Shown here piece by piece: positions 13,090 to 27,629 of a stretch of DNA of 64,000 nucleotides. Positions within the stretch are counted from its first letter, which is position 1; every line of letters starts with the position of its first letter. The notes beneath the pieces were generated by a model. The model searched no databases. It worked only from the letters and a program-made list of their open reading frames with translations, and was not told the DNA's origin. Source of the DNA: Channa striata (Eukaryota; Chordata; Actinopteri; Anabantiformes; Channidae); NCBI GenBank assembly GCA_033026295.1, contig CM065173.1, forward strand, positions 9,279,517 through 9,343,516. Reading direction: 5' to 3'. A program made the translations under genes and the position numbers.

Positions 13090-13620
13090 GGAATAAGAAC
13101 CAGTGCGCTCACATGGCCAAACTTTTGGCACTTATTTACCAGGCAGGCAAACAGTTATCAGCCCATGTTAACCTATTTTTCATGTTGGCAATGAGATATT
13201 TGTTAATTAACATGAACTCAAATATGCATGAGGTCGATGGGAATCTCTTTATTTTCACAGGTATTTGCTCATTAACCCTGAAACGATGCAAATTTATTAT
13301 CTGACCTGAGGGCACAGGCGAAACCTACCCAACAGATAAGATTACTCTTCCTCCCGGCGTAAACCGCTGCTCCTGACTTTATTAATGCAGTGGGTGACAT
13401 CGGTCGGCTCGTGCCCAAAATCTCTAACAATTAATGAGTTTCAAACCAGTTCCAAAAAAAACAAGAAAAAAATATGCTGGTCTGACTCATTTTCCACAAG
13501 GTGTAAGTTAATTTTACACAGTGCTATTTCATATTTATCACGTAACCATGAGCTTCCTGGCTTTAACAGGACGGCAACAAAAAAAATTGTGCTGTAATTG
13601 GATTATTAGCTTACATTTGT
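13090..13620. promoter_or_regulatory. Candidate enhancer with octamer and homeodomain sites
   Basis: It contains a perfect octamer ATGCAAAT (13286-13293), TTAATTAAC, ATATGCATGAGG, and TAATTGGATTATTAGC near 13595. It is followed directly by a CpG-dense patch. Function is inferred only. Confidence 0.35.
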
Positions 13621-13699
13621 TAGGGCGCACGGAGGCAAAGAGAGACACACAGCGCGTTGTAGTGTTTGGGTCCTTTGGGTGAAATGTGGCAGGTGGTGA

Positions 13700-13835
13700 A
13701 CAACAGCTGGCTTTGCATGCTGCTCTGCTCCGGTCGGAACTGTCTCGATCCCAAACCTCCCAGCTGCCCCGTCGGTCCGCCCGGCCACCGGCGCTGTCTG
13801 CGCCCCTCTCCAACGTTAACTCCGTCTGTATTTAT
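13700..13835. other. CpG-dense patch
   Basis: More than ten CpG within about 110 bp (around 13725-13830), rare elsewhere in the left part. ORFs are open in several frames simply because stops are rare in such sequence. It may be a small CpG island or a promoter of an unannotated RNA. Confidence 0.4.
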
Positions 13836-14199
13836 CCTGTTCTTTGTCTTCGCCTCTCCCTGATTCTCATTGTTGTTCCTCTTAAACGTTTTCATCCCAC
13901 GCCCTCTTTATTCTGCTCTCAACATATATCTGACATCCTGAGAGGGAATGAATACGTCGAGTGTGTGGGTTTGGACAATGAGCATCAGCTTGAGAGTTTA
14001 TTAGGTGCTGTGAACAGTGTAGTTTTACGGCCAGCCCTTTTCCCCTAGTTGAAATATCAGTGTCTTGACAGGTTGAGGTCAATAGATTCAAGTCCCTGGT
14101 CTCAAATCACATCTCAAACTAGACTCAGCCGCCTCCATCGGCAAACAAAATACCAGCAGAATTCAAAAATCAAATAGGTCACGGGAATTGTTGAAATGC

Positions 14200-14440
14200 C
14201 TCCATTCAGCCGAGCTTTTCAGACCTCATTAAAGTGCTTCCTGTTGACTGACTTAGTTGAAATTCCACACATCAGAGAGCAGCCAAATGAGGCTGAGACA
14301 GAGTGTGTGGGAAGCTGAGTGGATTGATCAGCTGCTCATTACACAAACCCGAGCTGCGTCTGTGGCTGTAGGTGATGTTTTCAACCTGCTTTGGCCAGTG
14401 GCAGTCCTCGCATTTTTTGCACCCTGGGCAACTTCATACG
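14200..14440. promoter_or_regulatory. Candidate non-coding element
   Basis: A balanced-composition block with CTCATTAAAGTGC, TTGATCAGCTGCTCATTA and E-box cores (CAGCTG). No coding similarity. Confidence 0.25.
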
Positions 14441-16639
14441 AAGACATTGCTTGAAGCGATCCTCCAAGGCAATTAAAAAAATGTGAATCTAATTCCCACC
14501 TTATTACTTTTTTACAGGATCACTCCAGATCTGACCACCGGCTGCCTGAACACATCACCTCACCTACTCCATCGTGGGTCCCCTCTTAGCCTCACTAACA
14601 GAGCCCCAGTTGGTGTCATGATTTGCTTATCTGTTGTGGCAAAGCACCAAGGACATGGGCAGCACTTATTCTGAACCGAGGCCGAGGCCTCAAGCACTCA
14701 AAGCTCTCGACTATAATTTATTCTTTCAGCACTTCTTCACAGGTATGCCCCAAGACTCAAACAGGCTTTACTAGATCTAACAAATCAACAATCATCGGGC
14801 ATAAATCAGACCTGAGACTTGAAACTGACCAGAACCATCGGTGCATAAATACATTTTCAGTTATTGCCCACGTCCAAGTTTCCTTCCAAACCCGTCCCGA
14901 CAATTAACCAACAGCAGCATGAATTCCTGTTGTTTGCATCCTGCTGTTTAACGCTCTCTTCTCAGAAAAGTGTTTATCATTTGTACCATCACTGTTAGTG
15001 AGACTGTGTGAGGAACTTTACCAATGACTGCTTTATTAAAAAACCTGCTTACTCTCTACGTGACATCAGGTCCAATGCAGCATGAAGTGGGGCTTAATGC
15101 CTTGATATCAGTGTGTTACCCCGACAGAATGACTAATTTAGACTGGGCCAAATTAAGGTCATAGGTCACATCTCAGGTACTAGGAACCGAGAGGAAATCA
15201 AACATCTACAGTAATAATTAGAGTATATACAGCTAATAGAGGTTTTAAATAAAAGGAAAATACCAAGTAACTCATTGGTACCTGAGACTTCACTGTGCAC
15301 TGAAGCTTGATGAAATGAAGCTGAGACGTCTCTTTGCCCTTTGTCATAAAAACAGGACTAACCTTGGCAGCAAGCATTGTGAGATGGATGGAACCGTCTG
15401 CACGGGAGCTGCTGTGAATGGGTTACTTTGTTAGGCAAGGCAACGTCTTTTATTAAAGCTTCAAACAGGTTCAAGCTGACGTGTACCAGGTTTTTATTTT
15501 TAATGTCTGCCGTCCAAATGTTAAAGACCTAACAACTTGTTTCAAAAACCGAAATTAATCTAGAATGAAAGCGAATAAACAACTTCCCAGTTATGTTATT
15601 TCAGTGCCACTTTTTTTTTTTTACAATGCCACAATTTATTAATTTGTCGTGTTTTATCTGCTACAGAGACTAAAACATAGATGCTTTAGTAAATGTTGCA
15701 CATCCTATGTTTTTCAGAGGCTGATTTCAAAGCCCTTCGGTTTTAGCAGATGTTTTTCCAGGGCGCCTTAGATTCTTTAACCTATTTAGGTCTATATATA
15801 CACAGTATGTTTATTAACAATATTTTAAACCAAATCTCTCTTTTCCAAATCATAACCAAAGTGCTTTTGTTGCCTATAGACCTATTTGACTTTTATCACC
15901 GTTGCTGTCGTTGATTTAAATGCCGTGTCAGACAGGGTGTGAAACCTTATGGTTTGCTGGATTTTTTGGAAGAGACTTTACAAGTGTCAAATAAAATGCG
16001 ACCTGACAAATCGATCAATGTCTTTAAATATCACTGCAATAATTCAAAGTTAATTTTCACTGCTTCACCCCGCTACTACAACACTGCATCAAGGTCAGAG
16101 ACTATTAATGAGCAAATGATCTTCATGATAAGACAATTATTGATACTCATTTTCATGCACCATTTATTCAAGAAATGATAAAGTGCGCCAACTGCCAATG
16201 ATGTCAGATAAGACAAAGGTCCAATCGTAAGACTTCGAGTGGAAGCATCTTATGGACAAACATTTTCCAAGTTATTTAATGCTTGGATGAAACCGCATTC
16301 ATAATAAAGCCACAATGATCAGTCAATTCATCGATTAGTCAGTGCAGAGGACGTCACACAATCACCATGTACAGATGAATTCAGTGACAAGTTAAAACAG
16401 GATCAAGTGCAACACAGCAGCGGGCCCACAAATAAGGAAGTGCAAAGCTTAATTTTTTATTTCCACATCTACCACCGGGGCAAATGTATACACATACAAG
16501 AAAATGTTCACGTTTCTTCTGCAGCTGAATATAACCCACCTACACTTAATCACAAGACGTTCAAAAATGACAAAGGAAGACAATGCACTTCAAGAATCTG
16601 CAAGCCGTTCCCTTCACCCCGTTTTCAAAAGAAGTCAGA

Positions 16640-17300
16640 GTGCTCAGCTGGGTGCAAGCGCCCTCAACTGCACCGCTCATCGATTATAGGTCACTTCTCT
16701 AATGAGCGAAGGTCAGCCCCGCTCTCCATCCGTCACTGTCTTCCTCAACGTTCCTTCTTACCACCAAGTTCCCATGGCTTGCTGCTCCCCTCCCATTGTC
16801 TGGCATGCAGCAGAATGTGGCGCTAGAGGAGGACACGTCAATGTTATCAGCATGCAACAGACGACAGCTTTGAGGGAGACCATGACTTTCAGCCGCTGCC
16901 CCAGTGACTAATTACCCAAACTCCTCATCGGGTGGACCCCCCTCTCGCCACTTTGTCTAACAAACCGCCAAGCCGGGAGGCCATTTTGTGGTGCCAACGC
17001 CCGTTTTTACTTTTTGGAGACACTATTAATGCTCAACAGTGCAAACGCTGGGAGCCTCATTAGCAGCGGTTCACAGATGATGCCCCTTTTTAGACCGTGC
17101 GGCCAAAAAGCTCCCTTTCGTTTCCTACTCCCAGACAAACCGTCCACGTGTAGTTGGAAGCTTCTCCTGCATTTCCTGCACGTCTGTGCTGCAGCTGCTT
17201 GTGACTGTATTGATCAGCTGATAAATGCTATAAGATGTTGGCTCATTTCTAATGTTTGCAGCTGGAATATTAGTAGAAAATTAACTGACTGTTGAAATGT
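16640..17300. promoter_or_regulatory. Candidate non-coding element cluster
   Basis: GC-balanced sequence with GTGACTAATTACCC, ATCGATTATAGG, TTGATCAGCTGATAAATGC and a weak CTCF-like GTGGCGCTAGAGGAGG. ORFs are short and unlike any protein I know. Confidence 0.3.
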
Positions 17301-19639
17301 GACTATTCCTTGTCGGCATTTTGAATTTTCTTTGTCTGATGAAAGATTCAAAGAATTTACTGTATCATCAGGTGAATAATTCTAGATTTTTATAGGCACA
17401 GTGACTGATGCTAAAATTTACGTTCTGAGGTGAAACACGACTATAATCAGAAAGAACAGTATATATGCAGTTATGATACAGTTCTGTAGAATTAAGTCAA
17501 TATTTAACACCGACTTTGTGCATTTAATTCCTCAAATTCAATATGAAACCCACAGACCCCATTAATTCTTTAAAGAGGCAATAACTTTGGTATTTACTCC
17601 ATAAACTTGCCATAATATACACCTTCAGGGGGGGTTGCTGATCAATACCAATAACTGACTTCTCCGAGTCCAATATCACTTTGCTTTTTTTCCCCCTCAA
17701 CAAAAACTCTCGGGTCTCTGCAAAATTAAACTGATGCTTTACAATTAGTGTCAGTTACGTGCCACAATAATACATAAACCGAGCATGGACGGGGACGTTT
17801 ACTCAATGCTGGGATTCCTGGTTGGCAAAAGATGTTGATTACACTCATAGATCACTTGATGTCCCTTTGAAATTTTAATGTAGTGTGCTTAGTGTTGCTT
17901 TTCAAATTAAAATAGTTAGCGCACATAAAATTTGTCATAAAACTGAAATTTAAAAGACGTTTAATTTTAAGGAGCAGCACACTGTTGATGCTCCTTTAGC
18001 AACCAACTTGATACATTCCTAGACTGATTGAAACTCGACCAACAACAGAAACACAAACGCCAATAATTACCCACATTTCAGCTTTCTGTAAAAGGTTTGT
18101 GTTCTGTTGAGGCAGCTTCTCTGTGAAATTGGATCAATTGTTTTTTTAATCGATACTGTAGGTGGCAGCTAATGAATTTGCTCTAGAATGGAGGCAGCTG
18201 TAACGTTTTTATTCTTTAAAAATAAAATGTTTAAAGCAGCAATTCCAAAGAGCCATTTTGAACATTTTCTGTTTAAGGTGCCGCACCACAGCTTTATAAT
18301 AAAGGTCGACGGGTGATGTAACAGAAGGTTTGCTGAAAGTGACGAACTGGAAGAAGTGTTTATTGCATGTGGGTGCTTTGTAGAAATGTATATTAAGAGC
18401 GGAGATCAAGCAGCACCAGATTCATTCATCAAATTAGTTCAATTATCACTCCTTCCAGGAAAATTAATTCAACAAATGTTCCGTCACATTCTGTACTACG
18501 GAGCCCCGGCAAACCTTGCGATATAAAACATAAAAATATTGCAACAAGCATCACAATTTTTCCTAAAAGGTATCACAAATTTCAGAAAATAGTCTAAGAA
18601 GGGACAAAATAATTATGCGTATTGCCATCTCAGCAGCGACTGCAGTCACCGCACCTGCAGTGCACATTTAGATTCACTGCGGGTTTAAATTTCCAATTCA
18701 AAAAATTTCCTGGTTGCCTTTTTTATAACCACATTATACAGTGTCTGCAATGACTGTAGAGCTTAAAGAAAGAGATTTTGCAAAAAGTTAGTGGAGAAAC
18801 TAGACAGGCCACTAAATGAAATGTGAAGCGTTTATTATCATAGAAAAACAGTCGAGCTGAACAGTATATGAATGTGAATGTGAACCCCACGCTGGACTTT
18901 AGAACGATTGACATGTTACAAGCTGCAGTTTCCATTTCAAAACAAGCTTGTTTTACACATTTTACCTTTAAAAGTTATTAAAATAACACTAAAAGGCAGT
19001 TAAAGTACTGGATGGATAATAAAAAATGGGGAAGTCTGCACAGAATGATGTGTGTGGCGCAGTGTGTTTGCAGTCCGCTGACAGTGAATCTATTCGACTT
19101 CATACACGTTTCTACAGTGTTTGCTACTTTCTGCGGCTGCTCTCGCCACAAATGGCAGCTCTTTGATCGGGCTGTGAAACGCAGTAAGAGAAGAACCTGC
19201 CGAAAAGAGTTTCCGCAGCATTCCGCTAATGAACCGTGAGTGTTCTCCTTCATCCAGAAAAACAAAGACGCTGAGAAAACATGCACGCTGCAGCCACGGG
19301 GAGCTGTCAGCTGGTCAGACTGTGGTAAATGCAAAGAAAATACTTAATAAGAACTAATGGGCTCTTTTATACACTCTCTCTTACTGTGTAATTTACCTTC
19401 CTTTTAATGGTCACAGCTGACAGCGGCAGTAAAGATAAGATATGCTTTTTCCCCCACATGCCTGCACTCACACTGGCAGAGTGGGATGTGTTTTTCCATT
19501 GTGTTTTGTACATTGTTAGACACAGTAGGGCTGTGACGGGATCGTGCTGGAGAGGCACAAAATCATATTAGGGATCGTCTGTGTTTCCAGCGGTGGTGCA
19601 GGATTACACGCCGTCTTCTATATGCCACTGCCTTAAACA

Positions 19640-19980
19640 AACAGGACCACACTCCGCCCGCCATTGTGGCAGCTCGCTCGGAACTTAACGCCCCAAAGGT
19701 TCAAATGCATTAGCCTTTTTTGGAACATGGCAAAAATGGACTGTGCAATCTGCAGATGCTGGCTCCATTTTATCACTTCACATGACAATAATGTATCTGC
19801 TGAGTTGTGGGAGCCCATAACTGTGAGCAGCTGTATTGGCTGTGACGAGGCTGTTAAGTCAGGAATTCACTGTCGACACGCTGCCGTTATCCTCATTGTC
19901 TCTCACATTAGACAAATACGCCATTTTTTTAGTGGTTCAAAATTATGTCACAGATGGTCACCGGTCGATTTAGTATTCTA
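19640..19980. promoter_or_regulatory. Candidate non-coding element
   Basis: Dense in recognisable cores (ATGCATTAGCC, TTATCACTTCACATGACAA, GAGCAGCTGTATTGGCTG, ACATTAGACAAATACG) with even composition and no repeats. It stands out from the AT-rich flanks. Confidence 0.35.
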
Positions 19981-22900
19981 TTAGCAACACAAGCATAAAC
20001 ACTGCAACCGTATCTTTGTGGTTGTAACTGGGTGTTGTGTTTCAGTTGCTTAAGGCCGGGACTCAACAAGCTGAGGGTGGCTGTGTTGGACCGTCAGCGA
20101 GCGTCTGCTGCTCTAGTTTAGAACAAACGGCAGCTGATTCAGCATGTTAAAGCCACAGTGACCCCATCAGTGACAGAGGTACAGTAACTGTCACTGATCG
20201 GCTGCGAACGAAAAACAGACCGTGGACAGACCAAAGAGCCATTTGTAACTTCTTATCAGACAAAAAATATCAGCGATGAACGAGAAACGTAACAATGTGC
20301 TGCTTGGTTTTTGTCCACCGCACTGGAACTTCTGCTTTGTCTTACTTTTCTGCTGGTCGTATTTGCAGTAAACCTCTCATTAATCCGCATTTCTGATATA
20401 AAAATACCAATCTGGATTGAGTTTGCGCATAAATATTTTCCATGCAACTTTATTGTTCTACTTGTGCAACTTAATGACACTTAAACCACCTGTACAGTCC
20501 AAGTACTTACATGTGAGGACTACAGAGGACTGTCACAGGTACTGAACTGCTTTACTTCTAGAATGACATGCTCAACAGTAACATCCTTATGGATATATTA
20601 CAGTAAGCAAATGCCAAAAGAGTGGAAATTACATAACACGAATGCTAGATTTGCTTTCCATAACGCATCAGCCTGGAGTTCTCCAAGACTCCAGACTTTG
20701 TGGCCTGGTTTTGTGAAGCTGGTTTTTTAATTTAAAAGGCTCATTGTGCGTACATCCAGGACTATTTTGTACCGTATATTGAGCACAACACCATGAAGGG
20801 TTAAGCTGTGAAGAGGCTCTTTCTGAAGCTACTGTTCTTAAATGCAGTATGTGTTTCTGTCTCCCAAAAGACAGGAGAAATCTGCTGAAAATATGGTGGT
20901 AAATACGAAAGCTGTGGTACAGTCAGAGATCTAGTCAGCTCTTCACAGCCACTGGCGCTGAGGAGCTGACCTCCGATCTGCCTTCCAGACAACTGACTCA
21001 CGCTGGCTCCTCTGCACATAAACGCACGACAGTTAAAACAATTCAGTCAAATATCAAACTACTTAGGGCTCAGCAGCCATTTGGGGGCCGTGACTTCATG
21101 AATCGAACACTAAAAAAAGATGAGCGATCATAACACAGTAACCTAAAACAGTAATTGCCCTCACCCTTTTATTCATGACCATAATAACAGTTTTATTTCT
21201 GTTATCATGCTCATTGCTGAGGTTACTGTGTTTGTGCTGCATCTAGTTACGTTGAAGTGATTGTTTATGGAGGAAGTGGCAGACGGCGCTGCTAATTTAG
21301 CCCGAACACACACTGCGTATAAACCAAATACAAGGAAAGACTTGTGGACCTGTGCTCTTTCGGAGACCCGCAGTTCCGGCATTCCTTCATTTAGCCTTCA
21401 CAAAGTGCCTTTGAGTTGTAGAATCCAACAGATGCCAAACACTATGTAATTTACAGGTCTGCTGGAAGGTTAGAGTAAAAACAATCATTCATACAAGACT
21501 GAAATACCTTCGTACAGACTGAGGGTGTTCAGACATGTTCCATTAGTGTCATCACTTCACTGATCTTCTTCATCCATTTCGTTATTTGATAAGGAATTAT
21601 TTGATAGGGAATTTGAGGCACATCCCTTCTGTCAATACAGCCTATTGAAACAGCTGCATCCTATTGACTGTTAATGACTGAAGCTGGAGGAAAAACATGC
21701 TCCTCACTTCAGAGGATTTACTGAAGCAAGAGCCACACGAGGACGTTTTAAGGAGAGTTCGAATTTGGCTTTTTCCCAAATATATTACGCTTAAGCCTTT
21801 ACCGCCATAAAGACAACAGGCCATTTTGGGCGTAGTTTTACCCAACAATGATACTGGATGCTTCTCCAAAGTGTCAGATTTGTAGTTAGCCCGGCCTTGC
21901 AAATGCATTTTAATTCAGCAGAGGGGCTTTAAGTAAAGTTCAGTTCCCCATCGCAGTCATTTTCCTCAAACATAACAGCCAAATCACAACAATAACGGCG
22001 ACCTACCAGTGACTTCTACTAAGCTACTGTCATGTCAAGCTGAAGTCAACTTATTTATTTAAAAGTCTTGGGTGTCTGCAAAATTCAGAAGGAAAAGAGT
22101 TAACAAAAGCAGCTTAACAGATTCAACATTTACAATATCAATATTGAATATTGAAATTTTAAGATAACTGCCAACATTGATTACGCTTCCAATATGAACA
22201 TATGGCAACATTGTGTCACCAAATAACAATCAGCCAATATACTGTTAATGCTAAAAAGGTATTAATGCTGTTAATTTATTAAATAAAGCAACAAATCTAA
22301 CATGATCACAATCTGTACACATGTGCTAAGGTCTAATCAATCAAAACACCTACAGGCACAGCAAAACTGTGACGGACATTGTACTGATCATCTGACATTT
22401 TACAAGCATAAAAACAAATCCATAAATCGAAAAACACGTCTGTAGTTTAATTAATGATTATGAACTGCAGCACCAGTTGAATATAAAAAAAGCAAACTGT
22501 GAGCTGCTGATCTGGGAGTGGGAACAAACTATGGAACCTCCAAGATCAAGATCGAACTCAATGCAATCAACACTACATCAAATATTTTGTTAGTATTGAT
22601 AAGCAAAACCATTGTCTATGGAGAAATGACAACACAGTGAAGTTCAAGTATCAAAAAGTCAGAATAACTTTTTCTGCTAATAAATGTTTTTTAGGATTCT
22701 GGCTACTTAGACGAAAACTGTTTCCCCCGCCATTTTCTGACATAATTACAGACGAAAAGAAAAAAATATGAATTTTGAGATTTATTATATAAATGCTCTG
22801 AATGTTAATTGTGTTTTGAGTTACAGTTTTGAGTAATTGCCATAACATGAATTCTGTGTCAATTATTCAGTACCACACCCTTCCACAACTCCTCCCAAAA

Positions 22901-25900
22901 CATTAGGGGCTCTATCATCCCCACACGGCATCACTGTTTCGGCAGGAGAAATTAAATATTTAAATTGTTTCAACTTTGCAATTAAATACCAATTGCATAA
23001 GCATTATTCACCTTGAGGATATGTAATGGTCCAATTTTGCTGTGTGATTGCAGGTTGAGTATTATATTAATGTGGAGTGTTCGACTGAAAAACACTGCAG
23101 CTCCATACACAGTTGCAGTCATGTTTAATAATGGTTTCCTCATTATGTTAAGCACTGCAGGGTGTTCACCACTGCAGAAGCTAATATAATGCCACTTTAA
23201 CTTCCAAATGTTTCTTTTTTAATTTTGAGAGCGCTCAGTAGGAGGAATACTGAAAAAGAGTCACATGTTGTCGGTTATGATCATTGCACAACTGGGTGCT
23301 CCAAAGCCTGAAGTTTGCTCTCAAAAACACAGCAATAACCAAAAACGCACAAGTTATGCACACAACCGGGGTGTATTTCTTGTCTTTGAACATACCTCTA
23401 AATGAATTCCAGAAGGTTGGAGGGGGGAGAACGATAAAAATCACTGCTGCCTGCTAATTCATTTTATACATTCCAGTGACAAAGCTGTTCGTGTAAAATG
23501 CCTTTGTTCCCATGCATTTGTGAGACTTGGAGCTACCTCAGGTCATAATTGTATTCCAGGAGAAATGGTATATAATTCATTTTTTGCTAAGGGACGTACA
23601 TTATGCATTTCATCTTTCCTTTTTTCCATTAATATACAGTAAAGTTTAAGCTTAAGTTATGTAGTTACTACTGCTGAAGCTGCAGGCCACGTTTAAATCG
23701 TCTTTAATTTTTCAGATCCTCACATCAGAAAATCACACATAACTAATTCTCACCGTCGTGTTGTGAATGTTATATTTTCTGAATTTTGGCTTAATGTTGT
23801 GTGAAAGCAGCCGTCTAGATGCTAATGGCTCACGATAACTCAAGTGGACACCATTTAAATGCACACGTCGACTCAGATATTTGGTGGGCAGCTGGTGAAA
23901 ATAACACATGGCAGGACACAGGAATACTAATAACACGGAGCTGATTGGCTGTTCTCCAGAGACGGCGGAGGGGAAACGGGTGGCTTGTAGTCGGGACGCT
24001 GCCATCAGCCTTCCACTTCCCCCTGCAGTGGAGGAGTTCATACGACAGCAACTGTGTTCACCAACATCAGCTGCCTACAGCTAAAGAACAGCGCCGACCC
24101 GACACTAACAGTAACCCTGAGAAAGGAATCACGGGAAGACGGACAGTGATATCTATGCAGCCTGCAATTTCTGTTTCATCATCCAAAACAGGAAAACACT
24201 GTGTACGTGCAAGTAAATATGAGAAATATTTCTACACGGGATTCATAAGGAGAAGAAACATCTAATATCTCAACATAATATCTCAAGTTTTTACTCCGTT
24301 AAGTTTCTAATCAAAGTTGTGTTACAGTCATGTCACTTTACATATCTCATAATAAACCACAAAGACGTATTTGACATATTAGCACTATTCAAAGTGAGCT
24401 GGTATGAGTAATTTTACTCTTTGGCCTCCTGAACTTGAACTCTACCTCACTCAATATGAATAGTTTAGAAATAAAACTGAAAAAGCATCAGATGTTTATA
24501 CGTCTATTACCATTAATTAGTTCATGTCCCAATACACACGAAGCGGCACTGGAAAAAATAAATTAAATAAGTAATTTTACTTTTAATACTTTAAGTGAAA
24601 TATAAATGATGTACTTTCTTTTACTTATGTAGAAAGTTTATCAGGTAATTTTAGCACTTTTACTGTAATATATTATCACGCCCGTGTCAGCTTTGACAGA
24701 CTGTCTCTGGCCCCTCTCATAAGGTTCCTGACAGTCTTACAAACAAACATGGGTATTGTACAGTGGCCCCAAAAGCATTTCTCTCAAAGAAAATCATTAC
24801 AAAAGGACAAAAGCTGCAATTAGACGGTTTCTCTTTACCACTACAATAAGAAGAGGAGCCGGCAGTGTGAGACACAGAGTGGCACAAAAGGAGCCACAAA
24901 GACACAAAAAGTACCTGCACTGCTGCTAACGGAAGTGAAAACGGCCTCGGCAGGTAATGTCATCGAGCATAAGACCACGTGATAAAGTCACTTCAGTCAT
25001 TTGACAACATACTTTATGTATGTTTATACTTCATCATGACAGAGGGAACCTGGAACGATGACGTGCTGTTTGCTTTTTAGATTTCTAATTTTTATATAAC
25101 AACTAAAGAGGGCGAGTGGGAAAAACTGTAAAAGTGTTAAGACAAGAACGTTTAAATTCATTACATAAATTTGTCGAAACAGCAATTATTTTTCCTGTGA
25201 CTGCAGTTGCGCGGCCAAAGCAAAAGGGAAGTTAACGTTCCATTCTGCACATCGTTCTCACTGAGTCTTTCTATCATTTATACAGAGCAAGAGCAACATT
25301 GATTGCAACTACAAAATTGCTCTAAAAATAAATTTTGAAAAGGCAATTCAATCATTTTCCTGTATCCTTCAGCCGTTCATCACACAGTAACTTTAAGTTA
25401 CATCACCCACCATTACAGAATTTTGTTCCAGGATTTCTGCCTAAATCTACATATTCACTCTCTGACTGTCACATTTTTTCCTTCAGCAAACTCCAACGAT
25501 GAAGATTTACACTGACAACCATCAGAAAAAACTGTTTCAACCAAGCAGCAACAGGAAACCACGAGCTGCTCCGTGTTTTCAGATGATGTGCAGAATCGTC
25601 CAGCAGCCTGTCACACTGCTTTATGGACATTTTCCTTAAATATTATTCAGAATATCAGCTGTGCGGTGAGAATGTGAACATGAGTATGTGCTGTGTGTGT
25701 CAGAAAGGATTTGGGGATTTACTCCTGTAAAAAATCCAATGTAACTTTGAAATATTTATAGGAACTGGTAATGAGCAGGAGAGCAGCCATGTTTAGCACA
25801 GAGAGAAGCCAAGGACCCGGCACAAAGGCACGAACCTACAGGAGGAAAGTGCAGAGTGAGTCAGATCTATGGCTCTGAACTATGATTATTCATGTTCCAG

Positions 25901-26217
25901 CCGTGTGAACACACAGGAAATAAAGCTTCAGACTGCAAACCACCACCATGAAGCAGCAGCTATTTGCCTCATTACAGTGAAGCCAGGGACTTTGGAGTCA
26001 AGTCCAGTCCCACTGGGTCAACGAGTCCAAGTTACACCTGAAATTTGGTGCTGGAAAACATCAAACACCGCTGGTCCTTCTACTTCCGTTTCCGAGGACA
26101 CACCCCTCTGGGCTCATTGGCAGGAAACACTCAGGAGGCGACAGGTGAAGCTAATTGAGGTTTTCTTCTTCTTCTGTGGTTTATTTTGTCGGCTCGAATT
26201 AACGTTCAGGCGCATCA

Positions 26218-26231
26218 CCGCCACCTGCTGG
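26218..26231 (-). promoter_or_regulatory. CTCF-like motif
   Basis: The minus strand reads CCAGCAGGTGGCGG, which fits every position of the 14-base CTCF core as I remember it (CCASYAGRKGGCRS). It is about 9 kb beyond the rapgef2 3' end. Occupancy is unknown. Confidence 0.45.
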
Positions 26232-27629
26232 AGTGTAAAGGCATAAAAAAAACTGTTGAAATTCTTTACGTCTCTCAGTCCCTGTTAAAAAAAACGAAAT
26301 AATTCCTGGGAGGGTCACCCAAAATAACATAACTAGTGCACTGAAGTAATATAAACTTTACTGTTTGTGGCTGATTGTGTTGTGTGCACCTATCCTCAAA
26401 ACTTTAACACAAACTAATTCAATTCTAAGTGATTAGCTCAGGATTTAAAGTAGTATTTAAAATTGTGTTAAAGGATTTTTAAAAAGTTTCTCTGTCCAGC
26501 TGCCACCCGATATTCCTCACTGTGTCATTATACATAATCCCGGACTTTCTGCAGGTACTAATAACGTTTGCCTTTGGGGATCCTCCCTCAGCTGAAGTCA
26601 CACTCGTTTCTGAATACCCAGGCAGTAAAAGTAAAGTAACCTGCTGCAGCTTTGGGTCGATTTTCTCTGAGCTCCTACTCTTAGCTCCAAAACCAGACTG
26701 AGATCCTACAGGGGGCCTCACTGGACTCCTACTGAAACCCACTGAATTCACAGTTTCAGCAACAGGAGCCCAGAAACTAAATAGTAACTGCAACAATTAG
26801 TTAATGACTCTGTTAGTCAATTATTTGGCGACAGTAACTGTGATTAATTGTGATCAGTTTTGCAACTGCAACGAGGAATGAGGCCCAGTGAATCCACTGC
26901 TCTCTTCATCTCCCACCCTCCACTATTATTAGACTACAATAAAACACACTGATAAGACAGAAATCATTCAGCTAAAAACTTTTAGTTACACATATGTGCA
27001 ACCCTCAGTGCTGCTCTGTTAGTCTTAGTTACAGGATCTGTCCACAAAATGTTTTGGAAGAAGCACCAAGAAAGTTAATTACCTAAAACTACTGCTACTG
27101 CTGAGAAAAACGATGAGAACTGTCACTCGACGGTTGGATTTAGTCTGTGTGTGGAGTCCTACTCGAACAGTGAGAGGAAGGAGTTACATAAGAGCAGATC
27201 CGGCGTGTTCCAACGCCGGAGATGGTCGGCCGCTCTCAGCCCACCACAGAGGGGGTGGGAGATGCTGCTTAAGATGGAGCTCAGCTCACTCCTCATCCTC
27301 CCCTTTGCTGCTGCCTCCAGGCGGTCCAGGTTCTTCATCCTGCCGGCCTCCCCCGCTGTGGCAGTGCCTCCCCAACACGCCACCGTCCACAACCCTGGGT
27401 GCTACACGCAGCACAGAGAGGCCTGATAACGGACAGTGGAGGGTTTAACTTAATTAGTACAAATTCCCAGGACTCTCTCTGTCAAGCGAGTTTTTTAGAA
27501 ATGTACTTGCACGTTGTTCCAAAATTAATTAATTCGTTTCAGCTCCCTGTGCCAACCAGCTGCCGTCCTCTGACCTTTAAAGCAAACTTTCACTGTGCAT
27601 TGTGCAGCGAGTCTGCACTTTTTTTAACT

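Noticed and set aside
13538..14048. Cluster of ORFs on both strands
   Set aside because: It coincides with a CpG-dense patch; no frame has recognisable protein similarity.
27113..27448. Overlapping ORFs in several frames
   Set aside because: Several frames are open at once in a GC-rich stretch, which is what chance gives where stop codons are rare.
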